Notes: generated by a model not told the origin, from the sequence alone. A DNA stretch of 64,000 bases from Acetobacterium wieringae (GCF_026646375.1 NZ_JAIPPU010000017.1:25878-89877); one strand, 5' to 3'; positions 27,044 to 38,861 are shown, numbered from the stretch's first letter. Made by a program: numbers and translations.

Positions 27044-27072
27044 TTGAATGCCTCAAAGCAATTTGTTATACT
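27044..27072 (+). promoter_or_regulatory. Promoter of dnaA
   Basis: TTGAAT and TATACT with a 17-base spacer, about 285 bases before the dnaA ATG. DnaA boxes lie within the resulting leader, which fits autorepression by DnaA. Confidence 0.7.
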
Positions 27073-27076
27073 AGGT

Positions 27077-27315
27077 TTATCAACGTAAATGTGGATAAGT
27101 TTTTAAATTTTATCCAAATAATCCACAAATTTCAAGATTGTGTGGATTATTTGGGGATAACTTGTCAATATTTTTTAATTATCCGTTTTTTTTCGTCTTT
27201 TCGTGTTGGTATGTTTTTTTTAAGTTATCAACAATTTTTCGTATATTTTGCTTGATTTATTTGGCTATTCACATTAAAATGAATTCTCTGTGCATAATTT
27301 AAAATTTTATCCACA
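27077..27315. other. oriC: oriC, upstream DnaA-box cluster
   Basis: Consensus TTATCCACA occurs at 27307-27315 and, inverted, at 27090-27098. Close variants are at 27077 (TTATCAACG), 27110 (TTATCCAAA), 27119 (TAATCCACA), 27141 (TGTGGATTA), 27152 (GGGGATAA part), 27225 (TTATCAACA) and 27289 (TGTGCATAA). The block is AT-rich and lies between divergent rpmH and dnaA. Gene strands switch here from minus to plus, as expected at a bidirectional origin. Confidence 0.92.
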
Positions 27316-27356
27316 ATGACACGACTTAAATTTATTAGAAATTGGAGGTTCATTTA

Positions 27357-28712
27357 ATGGACACTTCCTTTAAAAAAATATGGGATGCCGCACTGGAAAT
27401 TATCAAACCGGATATTAGTCCAACCAGTTTTAACACCTGGTTCTTAAAAATAAAGCCCATAAACTATGTTAATAACACCTATTATTTTTTATCGGAAAAT
27501 GAATTCGAAAAAGGAATTCTGGAAAGCCGGCATATTCCGTTAATAACCAATGCCCTGGCTGAAGTTACCGGAAAAACCGGTCAGGTTAAGATCGTTTTAA
27601 AAGAAGAAGATGCGATGATCCCGCAAAATGATGCTTCACACCAGATATCCATCACCGCTGTCGACGAAAAAATATCCAATTACCAGAATAACTCTATGAA
27701 TCCGAAATATACCTTCGACAGTTTTGTCATCGGCGAAAACAACCGTTTTGCTCATGCCGCCTGCGTCGCTGTTTCCGAAGCACCTTCAGAACGTTATAAT
27801 CCACTCTTTATTTATGGTGGTGTTGGTTTGGGAAAAACCCACCTGATGCAAGCAATTGGACATTATATTTTATCTTATGCCCCCCATAAAAAGGTTGTTT
27901 ATGTATCCTGTGAGAAATTTACCAACGACTTTATCGATGCGATTCAGAATAAGACCAATATTTCTTTTCGCAACAAATACCGTAGTGCCGATATTTTGTT
28001 AATTGATGATATCCAATTTTTAGCCAAAAAAGAAGGAACCCAGGAAGAATTCTTTCATACCTTCAATACCCTGCATCAGGAAAATAAACAGATTGTCATC
28101 AGCAGTGACCGACCACCAAAAGAAATACCAACCCTTGAAGAACGGCTCCGTTCCCGTTTCGAAAGCGGTCTGATCACCGATATTTATGCCCCCAATTTTG
28201 AAACCCGAATTGCGATCATCCGAAAAAAAGCCGAATCATTCAATGACGAGATCCCCAATGAGGTTTTAAGTTTTATTGCCGACAGCATCCATTCCAATAT
28301 CCGGGAACTTGAAGGCGCTTTAACAACCGTCTTTGCCTATTCCAAACTTCATAAGGTACCGATTAATTTAGAATCAGCCAAAAATGCCCTCAAAGATATC
28401 TTTAGAAAAAAAGAAGATATTGTTATCACTGGCGAGTACATTAAAGAGGTCACCGCCAAATACTTTAATATTACGGTTGAAGACATGAATTCAAAAAAAA
28501 GAACCCGCTCGATTGCATTACCCCGGCAGGTTGCCATGTACATTACCCGGGAAATTACCGATCTTTCACTCCCGCGAATTGGCGAGGAATTCGGCGGCCG
28601 GGATCATTCCACGGTGATTCATGCCTGTCAAAAAATCGCTGAAGAAATGGATACCAACACGGATTTTAAAAACCTGATTCTGCGAATTGAACGGGAAATA
28701 AATGGTAATTAA
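27357..28712 (+). CDS. dnaA: Chromosomal replication initiator DnaA
   Basis: A 451-residue AAA+ initiator with domain I (DTSFKKIWDAALEIIKPDISPTSF-type start), a short linker, an ATPase core (Walker A GGVGLGKTH near 155; Walker B ILLIDDIQFL near 215), and a domain IV ending in the DnaA-box-reading GRDHSTVIHAC signature. ATG at 27357 is preceded by GGAGG at 27345-27349. An in-frame TTG 15 bases earlier overlaps that site and is unlikely. It is flanked by origin sequences on both sides. Confidence 0.97.
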   Translation: MDTSFKKIWDAALEIIKPDISPTSFNTWFLKIKPINYVNNTYYFLSENEFEKGILESRHIPLITNALAEVTGKTGQVKIVLKEEDAMIPQNDASHQISITAVDEKISNYQNNSMNPKYTFDSFVIGENNRFAHAACVAVSEAPSERYNPLFIYGGVGLGKTHLMQAIGHYILSYAPHKKVVYVSCEKFTNDFIDAIQNKTNISFRNKYRSADILLIDDIQFLAKKEGTQEEFFHTFNTLHQENKQIVISSDRPPKEIPTLEERLRSRFESGLITDIYAPNFETRIAIIRKKAESFNDEIPNEVLSFIADSIHSNIRELEGALTTVFAYSKLHKVPINLESAKNALKDIFRKKEDIVITGEYIKEVTAKYFNITVEDMNSKKRTRSIALPRQVAMYITREITDLSLPRIGEEFGGRDHSTVIHACQKIAEEMDTNTDFKNLILRIEREINGN

Positions 28713-28745
28713 CAACCCACAGGCTCTGTCGGATCAATAACGAGG

Positions 28746-28880
28746 TTATCCACAAGTTATCCCCTGTTATTTTCGTTGATTTTTTGTATGGTCAACCGAT
28801 TTGCCGAGTTATTAACAAAATCCACACCCCCTACTACTAATACTATTATTTTATTTAATATTATTAATATATAAAAGGGT
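28746..28880. other. oriC: oriC, dnaA-dnaN part with DnaA boxes and likely DnaA-trio unwinding element
   Basis: TTATCCACA (28746-28754) and TTATCCCCT (28757) are followed by a box-like AAAATCCACA (28818-28827), a C-run, then CTACTACTAATACTATTATT (28831-28850) and a long AT-only tract to about 28873. DnaA box, GC patch, repeated trinucleotides and AT tract, in that order, is the arrangement described for Bacillus subtilis unwinding by DnaA-trios. Origin opening probably happens here. Confidence 0.8.
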
Positions 28881-28906
28881 TTTAAAAAAAATAGGAGGGA
28901 TTATTT

Positions 28907-30019
28907 ATGAAATTCAATTGTTCAAAAGAAAATTTAATAGCTGCGATATCCATTGCTCAAAAGGCAGTTTCATCAAAAACAACCATGAAAATATTGGAGG
29001 GAATTCTTTTTAGTGCCTCTGATAATAAATTATTATTAAGAAGCACCGATATGGAAATTGGTGTTGAAGTCACTATTCCGGCTGAAGTGGAAAAAAGCGG
29101 CGAAATTGTTTTGACCGCCAACATCATTAGTGAATTGATTCGTAAAATGTCCGGTTCTGATATTTTTTTTGAAAGTGATGAGCACCATCAGATAAAAATA
29201 GAGTGCCTCTTATCAAACTTTACCCTTAAAGGATTGTCAAATGAAGAATTCCCGGAATTTCCCGAAGTGATCGATGACCATATTTTTACCATTGATGCAG
29301 GTGTTTTAAAAGAGCTGATCAAAGGTACATTGTTTTCGGTGGCCACCAATGAAAATATTCCAGTTTTAACCGGTGTGAAAATAGAACTGCATGACGATGA
29401 CATCCATTTGATTGCTCTTGATGGCTATCGTTTGGCACTCAGAGCCGGTAAAATAAAAAATCCGGTGGCAGAAGACCTTAGTGTCATTATACCGTCTAAA
29501 TCGCTTTCTGAAATCAATAAGGTTCTGGTCAATTATAGTGGCGATGTCATTGTTAAATTTTCAAAAAATCAGATATTTTTTGAAATGGACAATACTCAGT
29601 TTACCTCCCGACTGCTAGAAGGGGACTTTATTAATTACAAGCAAATTATTCCTGGCGAAAAAACGACCCAGGTTAAAGTCAATCGCCGGTTATTATTGGA
29701 AAGCAGTGAACGGGCAGCGCTACTCGCTCGGGAAGGTAAAAACAATTTAATCAAAATGGATTTTAATCAGGATCAGCTGATTTTAACCTCTAATGCAGAA
29801 ATCGGTGATGTGTTTGAAGTGATTCCCATCGAAAATCGGGGAGAATCTTTAAAAATTGCATTTAACTCAAAATTTCTCATCGAAGCGTTACGGGTAATTG
29901 AAGGTGAAGAACTGATGATTGATATGACCACTTCGGTTGGTCCGGGGGTTTTATTGCCGATGACAGGGAATGACTTTATTTATTTGATTCTTCCGGTTCG
30001 GATTGCAGAAGAGAATTAA
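28907..30019 (+). CDS. dnaN: DNA polymerase III beta clamp
   Basis: A 370-residue sliding clamp made of three similar domains. It starts MKFNCSKENLIAAISIAQKA and ends GVLLPMTGNDFIYLILPVRI, both typical. Dimers encircle DNA and tether polymerase and repair factors. An AGGAGGG site precedes the ATG. It follows the origin element and lies 221 bases before yaaA. Confidence 0.97.
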   Translation: MKFNCSKENLIAAISIAQKAVSSKTTMKILEGILFSASDNKLLLRSTDMEIGVEVTIPAEVEKSGEIVLTANIISELIRKMSGSDIFFESDEHHQIKIECLLSNFTLKGLSNEEFPEFPEVIDDHIFTIDAGVLKELIKGTLFSVATNENIPVLTGVKIELHDDDIHLIALDGYRLALRAGKIKNPVAEDLSVIIPSKSLSEINKVLVNYSGDVIVKFSKNQIFFEMDNTQFTSRLLEGDFINYKQIIPGEKTTQVKVNRRLLLESSERAALLAREGKNNLIKMDFNQDQLILTSNAEIGDVFEVIPIENRGESLKIAFNSKFLIEALRVIEGEELMIDMTTSVGPGVLLPMTGNDFIYLILPVRIAEEN

Positions 30020-30100
30020 ATAATCAATGCGATAAAAATAAATAGTAGTATTAAAAGTAGTTTAAAAAATCAGAATTATGTAAATGATTCATTGAATTTT

Positions 30101-30129
30101 TAGACTATTTTTTATTTTTATGTTATAAT
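30101..30129 (+). promoter_or_regulatory. Probable promoter for yaaA-recF-gyrB-gyrA
   Basis: TAGACT and a perfect TATAAT (30124-30129) with a 17-base spacer. It lies in the dnaN-yaaA gap, about 110 bases before yaaA. Confidence 0.6.
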
Positions 30130-30196
30130 AGCTTGGTTCATAGATAAACATATAAAAATTTAATCAATTTTGGTATAAATAAAGGGGATTCGTGTA

Positions 30197-30250
30197 ATGC
30201 TCTTTCATTTTTGTCAAAAATGTAATGGGCGGGGAAATATATGCAAATAA
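30197..30250 (+). CDS. Possible 17-residue cysteine-motif peptide before yaaA
   Basis: The frame reads MLFHFCQKCNGRGNICK and stops. AAAGGGGA (30181-30188) sits 8 bases before the ATG, and the stop lies 10 bases inside yaaA in another frame. The CxxCxGxGxxC spacing resembles half of a DnaJ-type zinc knuckle. With only 17 codons, chance cannot be excluded. It may be a leader peptide that couples to yaaA. Confidence 0.35.
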   Translation: MLFHFCQKCNGRGNICK

Positions 30251-30461
30251 TTGAAATTAACACGGAGTTCATAAAAATTGATCAACTGATCAAATATGCT
30301 GGCATTGTCGGTAATGGCAGTGATGTCAAATTGATGATTTTAGACGGCCTGATTTGGGTGAACGGGGAATTGTGTACCCAGCGAAATAAAAAGATCCGAG
30401 ATGGTGACCTGGTCGAAATAAAAGATTATGATACCCTGCAGGTAAAAGGGATCGGAAAACC

Positions 30462-30480
<19 letters not shown>
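30241..30480 (+). CDS. yaaA: S4-domain RNA-binding protein YaaA
   Basis: A 79-residue single S4 domain: EFIKIDQLIKYAGIVGNGSDVK, then GLIWVNGELCTQRNKKIRDGDLVEI. The S4 fold binds structured RNA. YaaA-type proteins sit between dnaN and recF in most Bacillota and may act in ribosome assembly. A GGGG stretch 6 bases before the ATG serves as ribosome binding site. It overlaps recF by 19 bases, so recF translation is probably coupled. Confidence 0.9.
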
Positions 30481-33516
<3,036 letters not shown>

Positions 33517-33536
33517 TCAAGAAGGAGTACTGTTAA

Positions 33537-36038
33537 ATGCAAGAAATAATTGAATTTGATCGGGTAAAATCGATTAATATTGAAGAAGAAATGAAAACTT
33601 CCTATATTGACTACGCCATGAGTGTCATCATAGGTCGAGCCTTACCGGATGTTCGCGATGGCTTAAAACCAGTACATCGCCGGATTATTTTTGCCATGAG
33701 TGAGCTTGGCCTGACACCGGACAAACCCTTTCGAAAATCAGCCCGTATTGTCGGGGATGTTTTAGGTAAGTATCACCCCCATGGGGATTCATCGGTTTAT
33801 GATGCGATGGTGCGGATGGCCCAGGATTGGTCGACTCGCTATTTGCTGGTCAATGGTCAGGGAAACTTTGGTTCAGTTGATGGTGACAGCCCGGCAGCAA
33901 TGCGTTATACTGAAGCCAAAATGGGCAAAATTACGGTGGAAATGCTGCGGGATATCAACAAAGAAACGGTGGATTTTGGTCCTAACTTTGATGAATCAGA
34001 AAAAGAACCGATGGTTTTACCCTCAAAGTTTCCTAATCTACTGGTTAATGGTTCCTCCGGGATTGCCGTCGGGATGGCCACCAATATTCCACCCCATAAT
34101 CTGGGTGAAATCATCGATGGTACCGTGGCCTTTATTGATGACCCGGATATTAGTATTGACGAGCTGATGAAATATGTCAAAGGGCCCGATTTTCCCACTG
34201 CCGGAATTGTCCTTGGAAAATCTGGGATTAAAAGCGCTTATCGTACCGGTCGCGGCCGAATCAAAGTACGTGGCAAGGTCGACGTTGTTACCACTAAAAA
34301 AGGTAAGAAACAGATTATCATTACCGAAATTCCTTATATGGTCAATAAATCCAAGCTGGTAGAAAAAATTGCCGAGTTGGTTAAAGAGAAAAAAATCGAA
34401 GGGATTTCCGATTTAAGAGATGAGTCTGATCTTAAAAAAGGGATGTCAATCATCATTGATTTAAAACGGGACGCCAACGAAACGATCATTTTAAATCAAT
34501 TATACAAACATACCCAACTCCAGGAAACCTTTGGCGTGATTATGCTGGCGTTGGTCAATAATGAGCCGAAGGTGCTGAATCTAAAAGAGATCCTCTTTCA
34601 CTATGTCGAACATCAGAAAGAAATTATTACCAGACGAACGATCTTTGAACTCAAAAAAGCCGAAGCCCGGGCTCATATTCTGGAAGGTTTAAAAATTGCG
34701 TTGGATCATATTGATGAGGTGATTAAATTAATCCGGGCTGCCGCCGATGGTAAAGCTGCCAAAGAGCAATTGATTGAGCGGTTTAAGCTTTCGGAAATTC
34801 AGGCTCAGGCGATTCTGGACATGCGTCTCCAGCGTTTAACTGGTCTGGAACGAGAAAAAATTGAAGAAGAATATAAAGAAATTATGCTAACCATTGCCAA
34901 ATTAAAAGCCATTTTGGCGGATGGTCAATTGGTTCTTAATATCATCAAAGAAGAACTGATCGAAATCAAAGAAAAATATGGCGACAAACGACGGACATCC
35001 TTTGATATTGACGTCGAAGATTTTGAAATTGAAGATTTAATCAAAGAAGAAGAAGTAGTTATCACCATGACCCATATCGGTTACGTGAAGCGCATTACGG
35101 CCGATAATTACCGGTCACAAAAACGGGGTGGTAAAGGGATCACGGCGCTGAGTACCCGGGAAAATGATTTTGTCGAACATCTCTTTACGACCACCACCCA
35201 TCATTATCTAATGTTCTTTACCAATCTGGGTAAGGTCTATCGTTTAAAAGCTTTTGAAATTCCTGAAGGTGGTAGAACCGCCCGAGGCACTGCCATTGTC
35301 AACCTGCTGCCATTAGAAGAAGGCGAGCAGATTGCGACGATGATTCCGGTGAAAGAGTTTACCGCTGATAAATATCTGATAATGGCTACCAAACAAGGGA
35401 TCATAAAGAAAACCGATCTGACTGAATATGACACCTCCCGTAAAAATGGGATCATTGCCATTAACCTGCGCGAAGGAGATGAGCTGATTAATGTTCGTCT
35501 GGTAGAGCAGGATGAAGAAATTGTCATGGGAACGCAATGTGGTTATGCCATTCGCTTTAATTCCGAAGAAGTGCGACCAATCAGTCGAACCTCCATTGGG
35601 GTTCGAGGGATTGAACTCCGGGAAGACGATGTGGTGGTTGGTATGGATATTGTAAAAGAAGAACTCTTTGTTCTTTGTGTCAGTGAAAACGGCTATGGCA
35701 AGCTGAGTGCATCAGATTTGTATCGTCCTCAGAAACGGGGCGGCAAAGGTGTTCAAACCTACAAGGTCACCAAAAAAACCGGGGAACTGGTGGGCTTCTG
35801 CGTGATCAGTCGGGATGGCGAGATTATGATGATTAATAATCAGGGCGTCGTGATTAAGCTGGAAGGTAATGACATCAGTGCCGTTGGCAGAAATACTCAG
35901 GGGGTTCGTCTGATGAAATTAAATCCAGATGAATCCATTGCGACGATTTCAAAAGTCTACAAGGAAGATCCGGTTGATGATTTTGAAGAAGATGGTGAAA
36001 ACCAGATGACACTTGTCGATTCAACTGAAAAAGAATAA
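33537..36038 (+). CDS. gyrA: DNA gyrase subunit A
   Basis: An 833-residue breakage-reunion subunit. The catalytic tyrosine lies in [10 protein letters not shown], and the quinolone region GDSSVYDAM keeps the Ser and Asp found in sensitive enzymes. The C-terminal beta-pinwheel carries QKRGGKG twice (near residues 525 and 737). QKRGGKG is a GyrA-box variant and supports gyrase rather than Topo IV. It lies 20 bases after gyrB and ends with a strong terminator. Confidence 0.97.
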   Translation: MQEIIEFDRVKSINIEEEMKTSYIDYAMSVIIGRALPDVRDGLKPVHRRIIFAMSELGLTPDKPFRKSARIVGDVLGKYHPHGDSSVYDAMVRMAQDWSTRYLLVNGQGNFGSVDGDSPAAMRYTEAKMGKITVEMLRDINKETVDFGPNFDESEKEPMVLPSKFPNLLVNGSSGIAVGMATNIPPHNLGEIIDGTVAFIDDPDISIDELMKYVKGPDFPTAGIVLGKSGIKSAYRTGRGRIKVRGKVDVVTTKKGKKQIIITEIPYMVNKSKLVEKIAELVKEKKIEGISDLRDESDLKKGMSIIIDLKRDANETIILNQLYKHTQLQETFGVIMLALVNNEPKVLNLKEILFHYVEHQKEIITRRTIFELKKAEARAHILEGLKIALDHIDEVIKLIRAAADGKAAKEQLIERFKLSEIQAQAILDMRLQRLTGLEREKIEEEYKEIMLTIAKLKAILADGQLVLNIIKEELIEIKEKYGDKRRTSFDIDVEDFEIEDLIKEEEVVITMTHIGYVKRITADNYRSQKRGGKGITALSTRENDFVEHLFTTTTHHYLMFFTNLGKVYRLKAFEIPEGGRTARGTAIVNLLPLEEGEQIATMIPVKEFTADKYLIMATKQGIIKKTDLTEYDTSRKNGIIAINLREGDELINVRLVEQDEEIVMGTQCGYAIRFNSEEVRPISRTSIGVRGIELREDDVVVGMDIVKEELFVLCVSENGYGKLSASDLYRPQKRGGKGVQTYKVTKKTGELVGFCVISRDGEIMMINNQGVVIKLEGNDISAVGRNTQGVRLMKLNPDESIATISKVYKEDPVDDFEEDGENQMTLVDSTEKE

Positions 36039-36047
36039 ATCACTCAA

Positions 36048-36092
36048 CACCCTGTTTTCCTATTAATTTAAGTAAACAGGGTGTCTTTTTTT
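36048..36092 (+). terminator. Terminator of the gyrA operon
   Basis: CACCCTGTTT (36048-36057) pairs with AAACAGGGTG (36074-36083), followed by TCTTTTTTT, 9 bases after the gyrA stop. Confidence 0.9.
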
Positions 36093-36150
36093 AAAAGAAT
36101 CTGAGGTTAAAAAGTTGCAAACGTTGTCCGGTGTTAATGGATCTAAAAAA

Positions 36151-36179
36151 GTGACAAAACGGTTTTGGCATGATAAAAT
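36151..36179 (+). promoter_or_regulatory. Promoter of the PTS IIA-rpe-IIB cluster
   Basis: GTGACA and TAAAAT with a 17-base spacer, shortly before the leader ORF and PTS IIA gene. Confidence 0.6.
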
Positions 36180-36204
36180 AGATCAAAAAAAGGAGAAAAC
36201 AACG

Positions 36205-36258
36205 GTGAAAACCATTTTGAATAAAGAAAAAAAAACCGTGCCAGTTGAAAAAGAATAA
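36205..36258 (+). CDS. 17-codon leader ORF overlapping the PTS IIA start
   Basis: GTG-initiated frame MKTILNKEKKTVPVEKE. AAGGAG (36190-36195) sits 9 bases before the GTG. Its stop TAA (36256-36258) shares one base with the ATG of the IIA gene. The IIA ATG itself lacks a Shine-Dalgarno sequence, so ribosomes finishing this leader would be the main source of IIA initiation. The peptide is highly charged and has no domain. Its role as a coupling leader is inference. Confidence 0.55.
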   Translation: MKTILNKEKKTVPVEKE

Positions 36259-36710
36259 TGGGCTCATTAATCCAAGTCGATCGCATTCAGGTTAATTGTC
36301 TGGTTAAGGATCAATTTGATGCCATTGCTTTAGCAGCCAAACCACTCCTGGAAAAGGACTGTATTACGGAGGAATTCATCGATGCCGCAATCGAAAGAGA
36401 ACGGATTTTTCCAACGGGATTACCAACAAAAATCGGCGTCGCATTACCTCATACTGAAGCAAAATATGTTTTAAAAGAAGGCATTTCGATTTTGACACTT
36501 AAAAACACGATTGTTTTTGCAGGTATGGGTAATCCGAAAGAAAGCATCCCGGTTCAGATTGTTTTTTTATTGGCCATCAGTAATCCTGAAAAACAACTGC
36601 GGATTCTACAGACAATTATTACGATCATTCAAAATGAAAAAATGCTTAAAAAAATCAGGGATGCAAAAGAACCACTTGATATCTACAATTTAGTAAAAAC
36701 ATTTTTATAA
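36258..36710 (+). CDS. PTS EIIA component, fructose/mannitol/galactitol type
   Basis: A 150-residue EIIA-2 domain. The phosphorylated histidine lies in GVALPHTEA (about residue 66), matching the family's LPH motif, with a MGNPKESIPVQIVFLLAI strand-helix afterwards. It would pass phosphate from HPr to a IIB. No IIC is encoded nearby. The downstream genes are rpe and a GatB-like IIB. The ATG overlaps a short leader ORF. Confidence 0.85.
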   Translation: MGSLIQVDRIQVNCLVKDQFDAIALAAKPLLEKDCITEEFIDAAIERERIFPTGLPTKIGVALPHTEAKYVLKEGISILTLKNTIVFAGMGNPKESIPVQIVFLLAISNPEKQLRILQTIITIIQNEKMLKKIRDAKEPLDIYNLVKTFL

Positions 36711-36767
36711 AAGATGTTGTGTGAAGATTAATTGTGAAAAATAACCAAACAGAGAAAGAGAAATTAA

Positions 36768-37418
36768 ATGAATATAAAAATAGCACCATCGATGCTCAGT
36801 GCAGATTTTACCAATCTGGAACGGGATCTTAAAGAAGTTGAGAAGAGTGGCGCAGACTATCTTCATGTAGATATTATGGATGGTCATTTTGTCCCTAATA
36901 TTACTATCGGCCCGGATCAGGTGGCGCAGCTGCGAAAGACGGTAGACATTCCTTTTGATGTCCATTTGATGATTAGCGAACCACTTAAGTATATTGACCG
37001 TTTTGCTGATGCTGGAGCAGATATCATTACCGTTCACGTGGAATCCGATGGTGATATTCAAGCGTGTATTGATGCCATTATTCGTAAGGGTGTCAAACCG
37101 GGATTGGTAGTGTCGCCCGATACCGAGATAAGTGTGATCAAACCATATCTGGATCAACTCGGGATGGTTCTGATTATGTGTGTTCATCCAGGTTTTGGTG
37201 GACAAAGCTATATCCCTGAAAGTACCGAAAAAATAAAAGCCTGTCGTAAAATGATTGGTGAACGGGATATAAAACTTCAGGTTGACGGCGGGATTAACTT
37301 TGATACCTTAAAAGAGGTGGTAACAGCGGGAGCTGATGTCATTGTTTCCGGATCGTGTTTATTTAAAGGCGATATGAAAGAGAATATGGAACAATTTAGA
37401 AAAATTATTCAAGGATAA
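36768..37418 (+). CDS. rpe: Ribulose-phosphate 3-epimerase
   Basis: A 216-residue TIM barrel. The metal and catalytic residues are visible in ADYLHVDIMDGHFVPN, DVHLM, CVHPGFGGQ and VDGGIN. It interconverts ribulose-5-phosphate and xylulose-5-phosphate. A related epimerase activity on another ketose phosphate cannot be ruled out from context, because it lies between two PTS genes, 57 bases after IIA and 27 bases before IIB. Confidence 0.9.
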   Translation: MNIKIAPSMLSADFTNLERDLKEVEKSGADYLHVDIMDGHFVPNITIGPDQVAQLRKTVDIPFDVHLMISEPLKYIDRFADAGADIITVHVESDGDIQACIDAIIRKGVKPGLVVSPDTEISVIKPYLDQLGMVLIMCVHPGFGGQSYIPESTEKIKACRKMIGERDIKLQVDGGINFDTLKEVVTAGADVIVSGSCLFKGDMKENMEQFRKIIQG

Positions 37419-37445
37419 ATTCTAAAATTGAAAGAGGGAAGTAAA

Positions 37446-37730
37446 ATGAAACTTGTTTTAGTGGCGTGTGGAACGGCCCTGGCAACATCAACCGTGGTTG
37501 CCAAAAAAATTGAACAAATCGCTCAGGAAAATGGCATCGAATGTCAAACCGTTCAAGCCAAAGCGGTTGATGCCTTTACAAAGTATCAGGAATTGCATCC
37601 GGATGCGATTGTCTGTACCTGTCAATTGGAAGGGGATATCGATATTCCAGTGATTAATGGCCGGGCTTTTTTAACGGGAATTAATTTACAGAGTACTATT
37701 GATCAATTGATTGAGATATTAAAAAAATAG
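37446..37730 (+). CDS. PTS EIIB component, galactitol (GatB) type
   Basis: A 94-residue IIB with the phosphocysteine at the N-terminus (LVLVACGTALATSTVV, C9) and a second Cys pair in IVCTCQ. ATG at 37446 fits a GAGGGAAG site and the family length better than the upstream in-frame start at 37428. It would take phosphate from IIA and hand it to a sugar on IIC, which is missing here. It ends the IIA-rpe-IIB cluster. Confidence 0.85.
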   Translation: MKLVLVACGTALATSTVVAKKIEQIAQENGIECQTVQAKAVDAFTKYQELHPDAIVCTCQLEGDIDIPVINGRAFLTGINLQSTIDQLIEILKK

Positions 37731-37732
37731 AA

Positions 37733-37762
37733 TTGACAATTGATAATAATTTAACGTATAAT
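37733..37762 (+). promoter_or_regulatory. Consensus promoter for a short transcript
   Basis: A perfect TTGACA, an 18-base spacer and a perfect TATAAT, starting 3 bases after the IIB stop. No ORF follows before the terminator at 37826-37869. Confidence 0.85.
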
Positions 37763-37768
37763 ATTTTT

Positions 37769-37869
37769 GGTTGGATCTAAAAACGAAGAGGATAACATTT
37801 TTATTGATCTGAACATCAATAGAAAAAGCCATGAAGGTTACGTGTGATTAACTTTCATGGCTTTTTTTT
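37769..37869 (+). ncRNA. Candidate small RNA or orphan leader
   Basis: From the consensus promoter to the terminator the transcript would be about 100 bases. It holds a small hairpin (ATTGAT / ATCAAT at 37803-37820) and a 15-bp terminator stem (37826-37840 with 37849-37863, one G-U pair) before 8 T. No reading frame is evident. It could be a small RNA or a premature-termination leader for the methyltransferase gene 170 bases further on. I matched it to no known riboswitch class. Confidence 0.5.
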
Positions 37870-37878
37870 ATTGGTTTT

Positions 37879-37927
37879 GGACAAATAAAGAATTGTCCTT
37901 GACAGATACAAGAGATTATGAGAAAAT
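37879..37927 (+). promoter_or_regulatory. Second promoter with abutting dyad, before the methyltransferase gene
   Basis: TTGACA (37899-37904) and GAAAAT (37922-37927) have a 17-base spacer. A perfect dyad GGACAA-N8-TTGTCC (37879-37898) abuts the -35 box and looks like an operator. The 110-base leader contains two small hairpins, AAGTC / GACTT and TGATC / GATCA, and a late T-run without a stem. Confidence 0.55.
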
Positions 37928-38040
37928 ACGGCTAAATTAAATACACGTATATACAAGGAAGTCATGAAGACTTAATTTGATCAGAAGATCAGTTTATTTC
38001 TTTATGGCTTTTTTTAGTTGTAACAGGAAAAAAGGGGAAA

Positions 38041-38802
38041 ATGATGGAAAAAATTCTTGAAAAAGTGGAAAATTATTGGGATAAACGCTCGGAAGGGTAT
38101 TCAGAGGTCAATGTGGCGGAGCTGAACAGCTACAAAATGGATGTCTGGAAAGAACTGATCAATCGTCATAAGCCAGCAGTGATTGGCCGCAAGCTGAAAG
38201 TTTTAGATATTGGCACTGGCCCGGGTTTTTTTGCCATTACCATGGCTTCCTGCGGCTATGATGTAACAGCGGTTGACTACACCGATGCCATGCTCCATAA
38301 GGCCAAACAAAATGCCGGTCATTATCGAAATCAAATTAAATTCATGCAGATGGATGCCCATCACTTGATTTTTGAAGACAACAGTTTTGATTTGATTGTA
38401 ACAAGAAACCTGACATGGAATCTGGAACGTCCCGACGAAGCCTATAAAGAATGGCACCGGGTACTGGCTCCCGGCGGACGAATTCTGAATTTTGACGCCA
38501 ACTGGTATCTCCATCTTTATGATGAAGAAAAAAGAACCGAATATTTTCAGGATCGGGTTAACTCAGAACTAGAGGGCGTCAATGATCACTATGTACATAC
38601 CGATACCACAGCGATGGAAGAAATTGCCAAAAATCTGCCGCTCAGCCGAACCATGCGGCCCCAGTGGGATGCCGCAGTTCTGATTAATACCGGTTTTAAT
38701 AAGGTGACGGTTGAGCAGGGGATTGGGGCTGTAGTCTGGGATCAGGAAGAACAGATAAATTATGCGTCCACCCCGATGTTTATGATTTTTGCAGAAAAAT
38801 AA
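38041..38802 (+). CDS. Class I SAM-dependent methyltransferase
   Basis: A 253-residue Rossmann methyltransferase (Methyltransf_11/UbiE style). Motif I VLDIGTGPGFFAITMA is near residue 57, with AVDYTDAML and a LIVTRNLTWNLERPDEAY segment. The substrate is not apparent. AAGGGG precedes the paired ATGs at 38041 and 38044. It is followed by a strong terminator, so it is transcribed apart from the AstE-like gene, though both may belong to the same uptake or modification block. Confidence 0.85.
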   Translation: MMEKILEKVENYWDKRSEGYSEVNVAELNSYKMDVWKELINRHKPAVIGRKLKVLDIGTGPGFFAITMASCGYDVTAVDYTDAMLHKAKQNAGHYRNQIKFMQMDAHHLIFEDNSFDLIVTRNLTWNLERPDEAYKEWHRVLAPGGRILNFDANWYLHLYDEEKRTEYFQDRVNSELEGVNDHYVHTDTTAMEEIAKNLPLSRTMRPQWDAAVLINTGFNKVTVEQGIGAVVWDQEEQINYASTPMFMIFAEK

Positions 38803-38823
38803 ATAATGCTAAAATAAACTGGT

Positions 38824-38861
38824 GAGGCAGTAATTCCCAGAAAGGAATTACTGCCTCGTTT
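38824..38861 (+). terminator. Terminator after the methyltransferase gene
   Basis: A perfect 14-bp stem (38824-38837 with 38844-38857), a 6-base loop and GTTTTA. Confidence 0.85.

Noticed and set aside
37032..37043. parS-like GTTCACGTGGAA inside rpe
   Set aside because: The core CACGTG is there but the arms are broken, and it is explained by the coding sequence.
37928..38040. Terminator in the methyltransferase leader at the T-run near 38005
   Set aside because: The nearby hairpins (AAGTC/GACTT and TGATC/GATCA) are not adjacent to the T-run, so no valid terminator forms.
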